Below are positions 1-6,764 of a stretch of DNA of 64,000 nucleotides, in pieces. The DNA is from Aquimarina sp. Aq78. GTDB taxonomy: Bacteria > Bacteroidota > Bacteroidia > Flavobacteriales > Flavobacteriaceae. Below the pieces are notes generated by a model. It was not told the DNA's origin and ran no database searches. It worked only from the letters and a program-made list of their open reading frames with translations. Positions within the stretch are counted from its first letter, which is position 1. Each line of letters begins with the position of its first letter. Position numbers and translations under genes: made by a program. The stretch lies in the NCBI RefSeq assembly GCF_900299525.1, contig NZ_OMKA01000031.1, positions 310,001 through 374,000 of the forward strand. Reading direction: 5' to 3'.

Positions 1-33
1 AAGATATCAGGTCCTAACGCGGTTTTAAATAAT

Positions 34-65
34 AAAAAGCAGTAATGAAAGTAACTGGCTTTTTT
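34..65. terminator. Bidirectional hairpin terminator candidate
   Basis: AAAAAGCAGTAA and a near-complementary arm ending in GGCTTTTTT form a stem with one bulge, with A/T tracts on both sides. It lies just past the stop codon of the exonuclease gene and probably ends the minus-strand rtcB-prfH-TPR-exonuclease transcript. Confidence 0.55.
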
Positions 66-83
66 TATGAACGAAAAAACTAA

Positions 84-644
84 TCATTCAAAATCATTAT
101 CTTGTTGAATACACCAATGTAAGATTTTAGCAATATTTTTGGCATCATCGACTCCTCTGTGGTGCGTTCCTTCCAGAGGGATTTCTAAAATTCCTAATGC
201 CCCTTTCATCCCAACCTTTCTTCGTAATCCTTTAGTTTCAGAAAAAAGCGCTTTCACATTGATATGATTTTGTGATAAAGGATATTTCATTCCTCTGTTA
301 GCACATTGTTTCTTCATCATGTTTAGATCATACTGCCCGTAACTTGCCCAGGTGTATTCATGACCCTTGTATTGAGTTCTTAGCATTTCGCAGGCAGCTT
401 CAAAAGAAACACCTTCTCGATCTACTAATTTTTGAGTGATCGTAGTGAGTTCTGTGCAAAAAGGACTTACTTCTGATTGCTCGGGTGTAATGAGTATCCC
501 TTTATTTTTAGAAATGCTTCCCGTTTGAGTATCCAAAAGGCAGATTCCTATTTCTATGATTTCATTGACCTGGCCTGCAGGAATAGGTCCATTCCAGCAG
601 GTAGCTTCTAGATCTATGACTATAATTGTATTTGTTGTTTTCAT
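84..644 (-). CDS. DEDDh 3'-5' exonuclease (ERI-1/KapD-like)
   Basis: This is a probable exonuclease of the RNase T/ERI-1 superfamily, acting on 3' ends of RNA or DNA with two metal ions. The DEDDh residues can be read: VIDLEAT near the N-terminus (D and E), an Asp in the YGQYDLNMM segment mid-protein, and HRGVDDAKN near the C-terminus (catalytic His and last Asp). The length of about 186 residues is that of a bare catalytic domain. The longer frame would begin with TTG; I chose the ATG at 644, after an AT-rich leader. It follows the TPR gene by about 50 bp on the same strand, so it may be the last gene of the rtcB-prfH transcript. A role in trimming damaged RNA there is inference; the superfamily call is firm. 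Confidence 0.85.
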   Translation of the reverse strand: MKTTNTIIVIDLEATCWNGPIPAGQVNEIIEIGICLLDTQTGSISKNKGILITPEQSEVSPFCTELTTITQKLVDREGVSFEAACEMLRTQYKGHEYTWASYGQYDLNMMKKQCANRGMKYPLSQNHINVKALFSETKGLRRKVGMKGALGILEIPLEGTHHRGVDDAKNIAKILHWCIQQDNDFE

Positions 645-693
645 TTTTTTTATTTTCAATACATCACCCCAGCAAAAGCTAGAGTGATGTGCT

Positions 694-1227
694 TTATGAT
701 TTCTTCTTTGATTTTTTAGAAGAAGACTTATCCTTAGATTTTTTCTTCTTTGGCATTTTATTTTTAATTCGTTCTTCCTCTTCTTTTATGTCATTGATGA
801 AATGATTATTGTAGGCATTCTCTTTTGCCAACTTCAGACATTTTATTGCTTTTTTATAGTCCTTTTTTTGCTCAAAAAGAATCCCTTTTTTTAGATATAG
901 CATTGCCTTATCTGTTCCTTTTACGGTAAGGGCAAAGTCGATTAGTTTTTCGGCTTCCTCATAATCTTCATTCCAAAGTAAGACATTGATATACTTTGGA
1001 TATACATCTAATGCATACATATCCTCTGCTAAAGCATGCTGATAATACTCTTTTGCAACCTCATAATTCTTCAAATTTTCTGCATATATCTGACCCAAAA
1101 GACTTAATGCAATTGGATTTTTTTCATCATAAGACAATGCGTAGTTCAAAGACTCTACGGCTTCCTCTAAGTTATAAGGATAGGCGTCTAATGCCTGAAA
1201 TAAATATTTGTCTAGTAAATTACTCAT
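694..1227 (-). CDS. TPR-repeat protein with lysine-rich tail
   Basis: This 177-residue protein is mostly tetratricopeptide-type helical hairpins, for example the PIALSLLGQIYAEN and KAMLYLKKGILFEQKKDY segments. It ends in a strongly basic, low-complexity tail of about 25 residues rich in Lys and Ser, which could bind RNA or ribosomes. It has no signal peptide or membrane segment, so it should be cytoplasmic. Its ATG lies 3 bp after the prfH stop codon, which indicates translational coupling. TPR proteins are usually adaptors, so a partner role to PrfH or RtcB is plausible, but nothing in the sequence names the partner. Confidence 0.75.
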   Translation of the reverse strand: MSNLLDKYLFQALDAYPYNLEEAVESLNYALSYDEKNPIALSLLGQIYAENLKNYEVAKEYYQHALAEDMYALDVYPKYINVLLWNEDYEEAEKLIDFALTVKGTDKAMLYLKKGILFEQKKDYKKAIKCLKLAKENAYNNHFINDIKEEEERIKNKMPKKKKSKDKSSSKKSKKKS

Positions 1228-1230
1228 TTT

Positions 1231-1926
1231 CTAATTCTTTAATTGATTGTATAAATCATTTTTTAATTGATTTCGTTTGTTTTTAAAGGTTTTTGTCTCT
1301 CTTTTCTTTTTGAAATCAGTTCCTTTAAATACTCTAATCGGATTACCACGTTGAACATTCAAGTGATTTTCCCATTCGTCTACCATCGATTTTTTTAATT
1401 GTTCTAACTGGACTTCAACTACTTTGGTTTTTAATCGTTCGACAGCAATTTTTCGATTTTGATGTTGTGAACGACTATCCATTACCACTACACTTGTATC
1501 TGTAAGCTTGTGTGTTGCTCTAACTGCAGAATTTACCTTATTCACATGCTGGCCCCCTGGCCCCGAACTTCGCATGGTTTTAAATACAATATCTTTTTCT
1601 GCTATTTTTTCTATCGGCTTAAGATCTAATTCATAGATACCTACGAACCAATTTTTTCGTTTATGATATTTTCGAAAAGTTGAGGTTCCTATCCATTGTA
1701 CAGTGCCCAACCACGAGTTTAACAAAGAGTTTATTTCATTGCCTTGCAGCTTTATTGTTGCAGATTGCAATGTGCCGTTTTCTATACCTTTTACTCTCTG
1801 CATGATGCTATAGGTTATTCCTGTATATCGTATGTCATCCAAAAAATACTTAAGCACCTGGGCTACGACCCAGCAACATTCTGCCGGGCCTCTTCCTGCT
1901 GTTATTTGTATAATCTTTTGATTCAT
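1231..1926 (-). CDS. prfH: Peptide chain release factor homolog PrfH
   Basis: PrfH is a stand-alone class I release-factor homolog lacking the codon-recognition domain. The family is known to act with an RtcB partner on ribosomes whose decoding centre has been cut: PrfH releases the stalled peptide and the ligase reseals the 16S rRNA. The catalytic loop SSGPGGQHVNKVNSAVRATH is intact near residue 123 and the C-terminal tail is basic, as in peptidyl-tRNA hydrolases of this fold. A longer frame reaches 1950 but would start at a GTG inside a perfect palindromic repeat, so I place the start at the ATG at 1926. It lies downstream of rtcB on the same strand and is tightly coupled to the TPR gene. 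Confidence 0.92.
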   Translation of the reverse strand: MNQKIIQITAGRGPAECCWVVAQVLKYFLDDIRYTGITYSIMQRVKGIENGTLQSATIKLQGNEINSLLNSWLGTVQWIGTSTFRKYHKRKNWFVGIYELDLKPIEKIAEKDIVFKTMRSSGPGGQHVNKVNSAVRATHKLTDTSVVVMDSRSQHQNRKIAVERLKTKVVEVQLEQLKKSMVDEWENHLNVQRGNPIRVFKGTDFKKKRETKTFKNKRNQLKNDLYNQLKN

Positions 1927-1941
1927 TTTTTTATTTTTTAC

Positions 1942-1974
1942 AGACCTCACAGGTTTTTAAAACCTGTGAGGTCT
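1942..1974. repeat. Perfect 16-bp-arm palindrome between rtcB and prfH
   Basis: The arms AGACCTCACAGGTTTT and AAAACCTGTGAGGTCT are exact reverse complements separated by one T. It would form a strong hairpin in the rtcB-prfH intergenic RNA. A related CCTGTGAGGTTT half occurs at 45272-45283, so this is probably an interspersed repeat family rather than a gene-specific site. Confidence 0.8.
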
Positions 1975-1981
1975 TAATTTT

Positions 1982-2061
1982 GCGTTAGGGATTGAGGCTT
2001 TGTTGAAGCTCCTCGCAGAGAGCGACTGCCGAAAGCCCGACCCTTTGGGTAACGCCCTAAC
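1982..2061. repeat. REP-like interspersed palindromic element
   Basis: This 80-bp GC-richer block is bounded by inverted GTTAGGG and CCCTAAC, with internal CTGCCGAAAGCCCGACCC. Its composition differs from the AT-rich surroundings, and from memory it resembles short repeats scattered in flavobacterial genomes. It directly follows the rtcB stop codon, so it would end up in the operon mRNA. Confidence 0.6.
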
Positions 2062-2063
2062 TT

Positions 2064-3455
2064 TTATTTATCCATTCGAACAATTTTTGGCGTAAATGTT
2101 CCAAGAATTTCTACGAGTTCTTGTTGATTGGCCATTACTTTTTCAATGTTTTTGTATGCCATTGGTGCCTCATCAATTCCTCCTCCTATAAGAGTTACAT
2201 CATGTGCTTTTAACTGCTTTTTGATTTCACTTTTTGTAAATTTCTCTTTACATTTTCTTCTAGAGTGCAAGCGACCAGCCCCATGTGATGCAGATTGTAA
2301 ACTTGCTTCGTTTCCTAATCCTCTTACGATGTATCCCGGGGCCGTCATAGAACCAGGAATTATTCCCAATTCACCTTTGGCGGCCGGTGTAGCTCCTTTT
2401 CTATGCACTATACACTCTTCACCATTAACCTCTTGTTTCCAGGCAAAGTTGTGATGATTTTCAATTTTTGCTATGGGTTTAGACCCTAATAACTTTCCTA
2501 TCCTGGCATGAATATCATCGTGACAAGCTTGTGCATAATCACCCGCAAGATTCATAGCCAACCAATATTCCTGACCATCGTGAGTATTTAAATCTAACCA
2601 TGCCAATTGTTGTACATGTTTTGGCAACGGACATTGTTTAGTAGCTAAATAAGTATAGTGCTTGGCTATATTGGCTCCCAACCCTCTTGAACCACTATGT
2701 GATAACACTCCTAAATATTCACCAGTCTTCAATCCCCATTCATTCGATGTATCTGTAATAGTTACTACTCCAAATTCTACAAAGTGATTGCCACCACCCG
2801 AAGTCCCTAATTGTTTATAAGCTTTGTCTTTCAATCTTTTGACTAACGGAATGGTTTTAAATTCATCTCGTTCGAAGATATCATGATCATGCTTTATCTT
2901 ATGAGTTTCATACATTCCGAACTTGGTATGTTCAGAAAGTATATTCTCAAGCTGATGCTTTTTTCCTTTGAGGTAAGAGATTGCTATTGGATAGATCGTT
3001 AAACACATTCTACACCCAATATCTACTCCAACTCCATAAGGAATCACAGCATTCTTTGTTGCCAGTACACCACCAATAGGAAGGCCATACCCAGTATGTG
3101 CATCTGGCATTAAAGCTCCTGCAGTTGCAACCGGTAATTTTAAGGCATCAAACAATTGATATTTTGCTTGTTCATCAATTTCGTTTTCACCATAAATCTG
3201 AAAAGGAGAGCGAGTTGTTTTCAATGCATGCTTTTTGACCTCTACAGGTTTTAATAAACTCTCTGCTATCTTTCCCCAGATACCATCACCATGATATGCT
3301 TCTGGATTAAGCAATACTTTTTTGGCTTCAATTAATATGTGTTCTTTTTTTACTCTCTTTTGATATCGATTAATCTGACCCAAAGTCACATTAATACTAT
3401 TATTCTTTGGAAAGCCTAATTTAATTAGGTCTTTTCCGCTTAGTTTCTTTCCCAT
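2064..3455 (-). CDS. rtcB: RNA ligase RtcB (prfH-associated type)
   Basis: RtcB is a GTP- and Mn2+-dependent ligase that joins 2',3'-cyclic phosphate (or 3'-phosphate) ends to 5'-OH RNA ends. At 463 residues it has normal length. Visible signatures are PDAHTGYGLPIGGV, the metal-binding GVDIGCRM with Cys148, LGTSGGGNHFVEF around residues 215-227, SHSGSRGLG, and ASHGAGR near residue 388 with the His that is guanylylated in the family. The neighbouring prfH marks it as the paralogue class linked to rRNA repair rather than tRNA splicing. No archease gene is seen nearby. The ATG at 3455 begins MGKKLSGKDLIKLGF, a normal N-terminus for the group. A dyad about 40 bp upstream may be an operator. Confidence 0.96.
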   Translation of the reverse strand: MGKKLSGKDLIKLGFPKNNSINVTLGQINRYQKRVKKEHILIEAKKVLLNPEAYHGDGIWGKIAESLLKPVEVKKHALKTTRSPFQIYGENEIDEQAKYQLFDALKLPVATAGALMPDAHTGYGLPIGGVLATKNAVIPYGVGVDIGCRMCLTIYPIAISYLKGKKHQLENILSEHTKFGMYETHKIKHDHDIFERDEFKTIPLVKRLKDKAYKQLGTSGGGNHFVEFGVVTITDTSNEWGLKTGEYLGVLSHSGSRGLGANIAKHYTYLATKQCPLPKHVQQLAWLDLNTHDGQEYWLAMNLAGDYAQACHDDIHARIGKLLGSKPIAKIENHHNFAWKQEVNGEECIVHRKGATPAAKGELGIIPGSMTAPGYIVRGLGNEASLQSASHGAGRLHSRRKCKEKFTKSEIKKQLKAHDVTLIGGGIDEAPMAYKNIEKVMANQQELVEILGTFTPKIVRMDK

Positions 3456-3491
3456 TAGTATAGGTTTTGATATTTGTCAATAATGAGTGAT

Positions 3492-3509
3492 GTAATGAAT
3501 TTTCATTAC
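3492..3509. promoter_or_regulatory. Inverted repeat upstream of rtcB
   Basis: GTAATGAA-TT-TTCATTAC is a perfect 8-bp-arm dyad 37-54 bp before the rtcB ATG. It is a candidate operator for the RNA-repair operon. No regulator gene lies next to it. Confidence 0.4.
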
Positions 3510-3560
3510 TGACATAAACTTGATAAAATGTTTCGAGAGATTTTATTGAGATTTCAATTA

Positions 3561-3608
3561 CACTTCGACAAAGCCTGTCCTGAGTTTACCAAAGGACTTA
3601 GTGTGACA
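3561..3608. repeat. Short interspersed repeat, CTTCGACA type
   Basis: The segment from CACTTCGACAAAGCC to GGACTTAGTGTGACA can fold (CACT with AGTG, GTCC with GGAC). It resembles, from memory, a short repeat common between genes of flavobacteria. No coding signal is seen. Confidence 0.4.
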
Positions 3609-3639
3609 ATGTAGTCTGATTAAAAGGAAAAATAAAAAA

Positions 3640-3661
3640 TCCGAAACTTTATGGCTTCGGA
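3640..3661 (-). terminator. Rho-independent terminator of mini-unit A
   Basis: Read on the minus strand, TCCGAA and TTCGGA form a stem followed by a T-rich run (complement of 3628-3639). Its left arm can instead pair over 12 bp with a segment of the mini-ORF just upstream (complement of 3697-3709, one bulged base), which is the layout of an attenuator. Confidence 0.6.
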
Positions 3662-3684
3662 CTTCTTCTCATATATAATGGAAA

Positions 3685-3768
3685 TTATGTATTGGTGAAG
3701 TCCCGAAGCATACTCTTAAAAGAACTTGGTTCTTTTGGAGTGTTGCAATATATGTCTGTAAAAATCAT
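3685..3768 (-). CDS. 27-codon mini-ORF A (possible leader peptide)
   Basis: This ATG-started ORF ends with TAA and contains TPKEPSSFKSMLRDF. I do not recognise it. It sits between a good flavobacterial promoter (3827-3857) and a terminator (3640-3661), and codons for LRDF overlap the segment that can pair with the terminator arm. That arrangement suits a leader peptide or a small protein with its own transcript. Whether it is translated cannot be decided from the sequence. Confidence 0.4.
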   Translation of the reverse strand: MIFTDIYCNTPKEPSSFKSMLRDFTNT

Positions 3769-3826
3769 ATTACTTCGGTTATTAAAGATTAACTATTCAT
3801 GGTTTTGCAATTTACGAACTGCGGTG

Positions 3827-3857
3827 CAAATATGTAATCTATTTTTAAATTATGCAA
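3827..3857 (-). promoter_or_regulatory. Flavobacterial promoter of mini-unit A
   Basis: On the minus strand TTG, a 20-bp spacer and CATATTTG match the Bacteroidota -33/-7 pattern (TAnnTTTG, one mismatch). Transcription would start near 3820. The same CATATTTG box and nearly the same spacing occur in mini-unit B. Confidence 0.6.
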
Positions 3858-4037
3858 CTAAAATTCTAAATTTAATTTATTGATATTCAGTATTTTATGT
3901 TGATTTTAAGCATGGGAATCCCTGTCCGTTTTTTAACGAATATTAGCCTGTTTGGTAACCAATTGCTGTTCTGATGTTTATCTCTCAAATACCATTTTGT
4001 TTGATAAAATAGATATACAAAAAAAGATGATAAAAAA

Positions 4038-4061
4038 AAGCGTCCAATATATTGGACGCTT
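4038..4061. terminator. Perfect palindromic terminator of mini-unit B
   Basis: AAGCGTCCAATA and TATTGGACGCTT form a perfect 24-nt palindrome with an A-run on the left and TATGTTTTTT on the right, so it could work on both strands. For a minus-strand transcript the left arm can also pair with GGACGCT in the mini-ORF upstream (complement of 4123-4129). Confidence 0.75.
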
Positions 4062-4089
4062 ATGTTTTTTATATCTTATGTATAGTTTA

Positions 4090-4155
4090 CTACCTATATT
4101 CTTGATTTAAAAACGGCTTTACAGCGTCCTTTTTATATGTAAAAAATAATAACAT
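4090..4155 (-). CDS. 21-codon mini-ORF B (possible leader peptide)
   Basis: A 21-codon ATG-to-TAG ORF with the core TYKKDAVKPFLNQEYR, not recognised. It lies between a promoter at 4193-4222 and the palindromic terminator at 4038-4061. The AAG-GAC-GCT codons contain the 7-nt segment complementary to the terminator arm. It repeats the plan of mini-ORF A 400 bp away, though the peptides are not clearly homologous. Confidence 0.35.
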   Translation of the reverse strand: MLLFFTYKKDAVKPFLNQEYR

Positions 4156-4192
4156 AGGCTTAAAACTTGTTTTTTGGTTCAAAATTATGACG

Positions 4193-4222
4193 CAAATATG
4201 AGGTTATTTTTTAACCCTTCAA
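4193..4222 (-). promoter_or_regulatory. Flavobacterial promoter of mini-unit B
   Basis: On the minus strand TTG, a 19-bp spacer and CATATTTG precede mini-ORF B. Start of transcription is expected near 4186. The remaining 4223-4400 shows no convincing gene. Confidence 0.6.
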
Positions 4223-4400
4223 AGAGTTTATTAGAATTCATAGCTCTAATAGACTTTATCCGCTATAAGAAACTCTTCATCTTTTTTGATCCCAAATCCT
4301 TTCTCGATACACTTCTTCCCATGGTCGAAGCACTCGAATTGACAAATTTGGAATTCAAAAATATCAAAATACACAACAGGTTAAAATGGTAATACTTTAT

Positions 4401-4769
4401 TTATTGCACATGAGTGAATAGCTTATTTACAATTTTCCAATCATTATTGATTTTGGTTAATGATAAATAGTCGTAATAATTATAACCTAGCATGGGGACG
4501 TGTAATTTTGCCATGGCAATTTTACCCATAATATCTATTCCTATAATTTTCATTTTTAGATTCTCGTTTAAATCTCTAGGGCTTTGTCTACTTTTAACTC
4601 CTTCGATATATTCTTTCACGCTTTTTAAATAATCAACACCTTTGATATCTCCATAGATATATACGTTTTTATGAAAACAAGATTCAAGTTTGGTTATATC
4701 TCCGTAAAAAATTCCCTCAAAGTAATTGGTAATTAGACTTTCGATTTCTTTTATATTTTCTTGATACAT
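4401..4769 (-). CDS. NTF2-like / SnoaL-like small protein
   Basis: This 122-residue protein has the alpha+beta pattern of the NTF2-like superfamily (lumazine-binding or SnoaL-like groups): an N-terminal helix IESLITNYFEGIFYGD, a central ILE-rich helix-strand segment, and C-terminal strands ending DYLSLTKINNDWKIVNKLF. Members bind small hydrophobic ligands or act as isomerases or dehydratases; no catalytic dyad is obvious here. It follows the SDR gene by 11 bp on the same strand and is probably co-transcribed with the SDR and tautomerase genes, which suggests a shared small-molecule pathway. The exact role is unknown. Confidence 0.75.
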   Translation of the reverse strand: MYQENIKEIESLITNYFEGIFYGDITKLESCFHKNVYIYGDIKGVDYLKSVKEYIEGVKSRQSPRDLNENLKMKIIGIDIMGKIAMAKLHVPMLGYNYYDYLSLTKINNDWKIVNKLFTHVQ

Positions 4770-4780
4770 AATTTATTTTT

Positions 4781-5524
4781 TTAGATGGCGTGTCCAACTG
4801 TATGTCCTCCTGCCACATTAATCGTTTCTCCGGTTACAAAATTTGATGTAGCCAAATAATATGCTGCTTCTGCAATTTCATTGGCTTCTCCAATTCGGTT
4901 TAATAAATGCAATCCTGCTAAACTATCAGCATCTTCAATTCCGATTTTACCTTGTAATGGGCTTCTAATTATTCCCGGAGCGATTGTGTTTACTTTGATA
5001 TTATCTTTACCAAATTCGGCAGCAAGTTGCCTGGTTAAAGCATGTATGGCACCTTTACTTGTTAGAGGAGCTGTTGCTGGGAATCCATCAATGGCATGGT
5101 CTACTAAGACGGTTCCGATGTTTATAATTGAACCATTTTGTTGTTTTATCATATGAGGAATCACCGCTTGCGATGTAAAATAGGTTCCTTTTAGGTTTAC
5201 ATTCCAATAATGATCTAAATCTCTTTCTTCAACATCTAAAAAAGGTTTTGGAGAAAATACTCCTGCATTATTAATTAAAACATCTACAGTATTGAATTTT
5301 TCTATTGCCAGACTTACGAGTTTTCGTCCTGTCTCTTGTTTGCTTATATCCCCGACCAGGTAGATTGCATTCGAAGGAGAACCGAGTTCTTCATAAGCGT
5401 TTTTTAAGTTTTCTTCGTTAGAAGAATTCATTATAACATTACTTTCTCTTGCTATAAAGTATTTTGCAATTTCTTTACCAATTCCTGTAGATGCTCCTGT
5501 AATAATTACTGTTTTGTTTTTCAT
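4781..5524 (-). CDS. SDR-fold oxidoreductase lacking the usual catalytic Tyr
   Basis: A 247-residue short-chain dehydrogenase/reductase. The nucleotide-binding TGASTGIGKE is at residues 9-18, NNAG follows in the middle and the C-terminus ends in the usual NVAGGHTVGH region. In classical SDRs the active site is YxxxK; here the aligned stretch reads APLTSKGAIHALTR, so the Lys remains but Pro stands where Tyr should be, and the usual Ser of the preceding strand (INIGTV) is also not evident. The codons (CCT CTA ACA AGT AAA on the coding strand) confirm this. It may use another chemistry or only bind. Tautomerase and NTF2-like genes flank it closely, consistent with one operon. Confidence 0.85.
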   Translation of the reverse strand: MKNKTVIITGASTGIGKEIAKYFIARESNVIMNSSNEENLKNAYEELGSPSNAIYLVGDISKQETGRKLVSLAIEKFNTVDVLINNAGVFSPKPFLDVEERDLDHYWNVNLKGTYFTSQAVIPHMIKQQNGSIINIGTVLVDHAIDGFPATAPLTSKGAIHALTRQLAAEFGKDNIKVNTIAPGIIRSPLQGKIGIEDADSLAGLHLLNRIGEANEIAEAAYYLATSNFVTGETINVAGGHTVGHAI

Positions 5525-5529
5525 TTTCT

Positions 5530-5724
5530 TTATTTTTTAGTTCCTAAATACTGTTTCCCGTTCACTCCCCAATTTTCGATGGGTATTTCTTCAATAACCA
5601 CATGAGTTGTTTTTGGGTTTTTGCTCAGTATGTCAACAACGAGTTGTGTGGCACCTTCTATTAATTGACGTTTTTGGTCTGTCGTTACTTGTTCATCGGT
5701 AACTTTAATGTTAATGTATGGCAT
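5530..5724 (-). CDS. 4-oxalocrotonate tautomerase family protein
   Basis: A 64-residue tautomerase-superfamily subunit, the usual size for 4-OT. The protein begins MP, so after Met removal Pro1 would be the catalytic base. The strand-helix layout (PYINIKVTDEQVT, then a long helix, then HVVIEEIPIENWGVNG) fits the family. It is the first gene of the three-gene minus-strand set, 5 bp before the SDR gene. Its substrate is unknown; such enzymes interconvert enol and keto acids or degrade halogenated compounds. Confidence 0.88.
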   Translation of the reverse strand: MPYINIKVTDEQVTTDQKRQLIEGATQLVVDILSKNPKTTHVVIEEIPIENWGVNGKQYLGTKK

Positions 5725-5821
5725 GACTTTTTTATTAAATTAATTGTGATACAAAGGTGTTGTAGAATGAGACTATTACGAAGGAGGATTGTCACTTCTT
5801 TAAAGTGATACATATCACTTT

Positions 5822-5993
5822 AACCCGAATTATACATTAGAAAATCTATTACCTCTTGAAGCTACTTCAAAATATACCCGTTGCACTACATTTTTCAGTT
5901 TAACCGTAGCGATGCTATGCCAAAACTAAGAAAATGCCATATTTTATGGTACTTTCAAGTCTCATAACGAAGTTCTAATGTATAATTCGGGTT
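5822..5993. mobile_element. MITE-like element with 21-bp terminal inverted repeats
   Basis: The ends, AACCCGAATTATACATTAG followed by AA and its exact reverse complement, form perfect 21-bp inverted repeats enclosing 130 bp without an ORF. This is the form of a miniature inverted-repeat transposable element or a solo remnant of an IS. No convincing target-site duplication was seen. It separates the Crp/Fnr gene from the tautomerase operon and fills the 300-bp gap between them. Confidence 0.7.
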
Positions 5994-6024
5994 GAAGCGT
6001 ATAAATGAAGTAAAAGAAATAAAA

Positions 6025-6588
6025 TTAAGAGTTTAATCTGCTAAGCGTTTCTCTGGAAACCCCTAAATATGCAGCAATCATTTTTTTGGGAACACGTTGA
6101 AAAAGTTTTGGATAGTGTTCGAGAAGTAATTCATATCGTTCTTTAGACGAATTTTTTAGTAATGATAAGATTCTATTCTGAAGCGCAATTCGACCAATTT
6201 TACTTTTTTTTGCCCAAAAACGTTCCATTTTATGCATTTTGGCCGTTAGTTTTTCTCTATTTTCAAAAGTTATATAGAGTAACTCACTATCTTCTATACA
6301 GTCTATAGAGGTTTTGGACTTGGTTTGTTTTACAAATGATTCGTAATCTGTAATCCACCAATTCTCCATCCCGAATTGTAGTATATGTTCTTTTCCTGTA
6401 TGATCTATAAAATAGCTTTTTAAGCACCCTTTTATGATCCAGTATTCTTTGTTAACAATTTCTCCTTCCTGAACGATATATTGATGTTTACGTCTTTTGA
6501 TTTGCTCAAAATGACTCAAAACGAAATCGAATTCTTCATCAGTTAGGCTGATTATTTCTTCAATATGTTGTCGTAAAGGATGTATCAT
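6025..6588 (-). CDS. Crp/Fnr family transcriptional regulator
   Basis: A 187-residue regulator with an N-terminal cyclic-nucleotide-binding-type beta-roll (from about residue 20, EQIKRRKHQYIVQEGEIV, to about residue 115) and a C-terminal winged-helix HTH, PKKMIAAYLGVSRETLSRL. The effector-binding residues typical of cAMP are not evident, as is usual in Bacteroidota paralogues of this type. It is upstream of, and in the same direction as, the tautomerase-SDR-NTF2 genes, which are possible targets; the MITE-like element lies between them. Confidence 0.88.
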   Translation of the reverse strand: MIHPLRQHIEEIISLTDEEFDFVLSHFEQIKRRKHQYIVQEGEIVNKEYWIIKGCLKSYFIDHTGKEHILQFGMENWWITDYESFVKQTKSKTSIDCIEDSELLYITFENREKLTAKMHKMERFWAKKSKIGRIALQNRILSLLKNSSKERYELLLEHYPKLFQRVPKKMIAAYLGVSRETLSRLNS

Positions 6589-6764
6589 TTTAATTGTTAT
6601 TAACGCTAAATATACGAATCAAAGCAAGGCTAATATACCTGAATCAATTGATTATTCTGTGTTATTTTTATTTCTTGTTAAACATATAAAATTTAGAACT
6701 ATTGTCAATAGAAAAAGCCTTTGATCTATGACTACGCTACTCTAGTTTTATAAGTTATACCGGA

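Noticed and set aside
1927..1950. N-terminal extension of PrfH from a GTG
   Set aside because: The codons lie in the perfect palindromic repeat; the ATG at 1926 gives the family-type N-terminus.
3692..3883. 63-codon plus-strand frame
   Set aside because: It is antisense to mini-unit A and its promoter; the sequence is not protein-like.
4174..4392. 72-codon plus-strand frame
   Set aside because: It overlaps the minus-strand promoter of mini-unit B and shows no family features.
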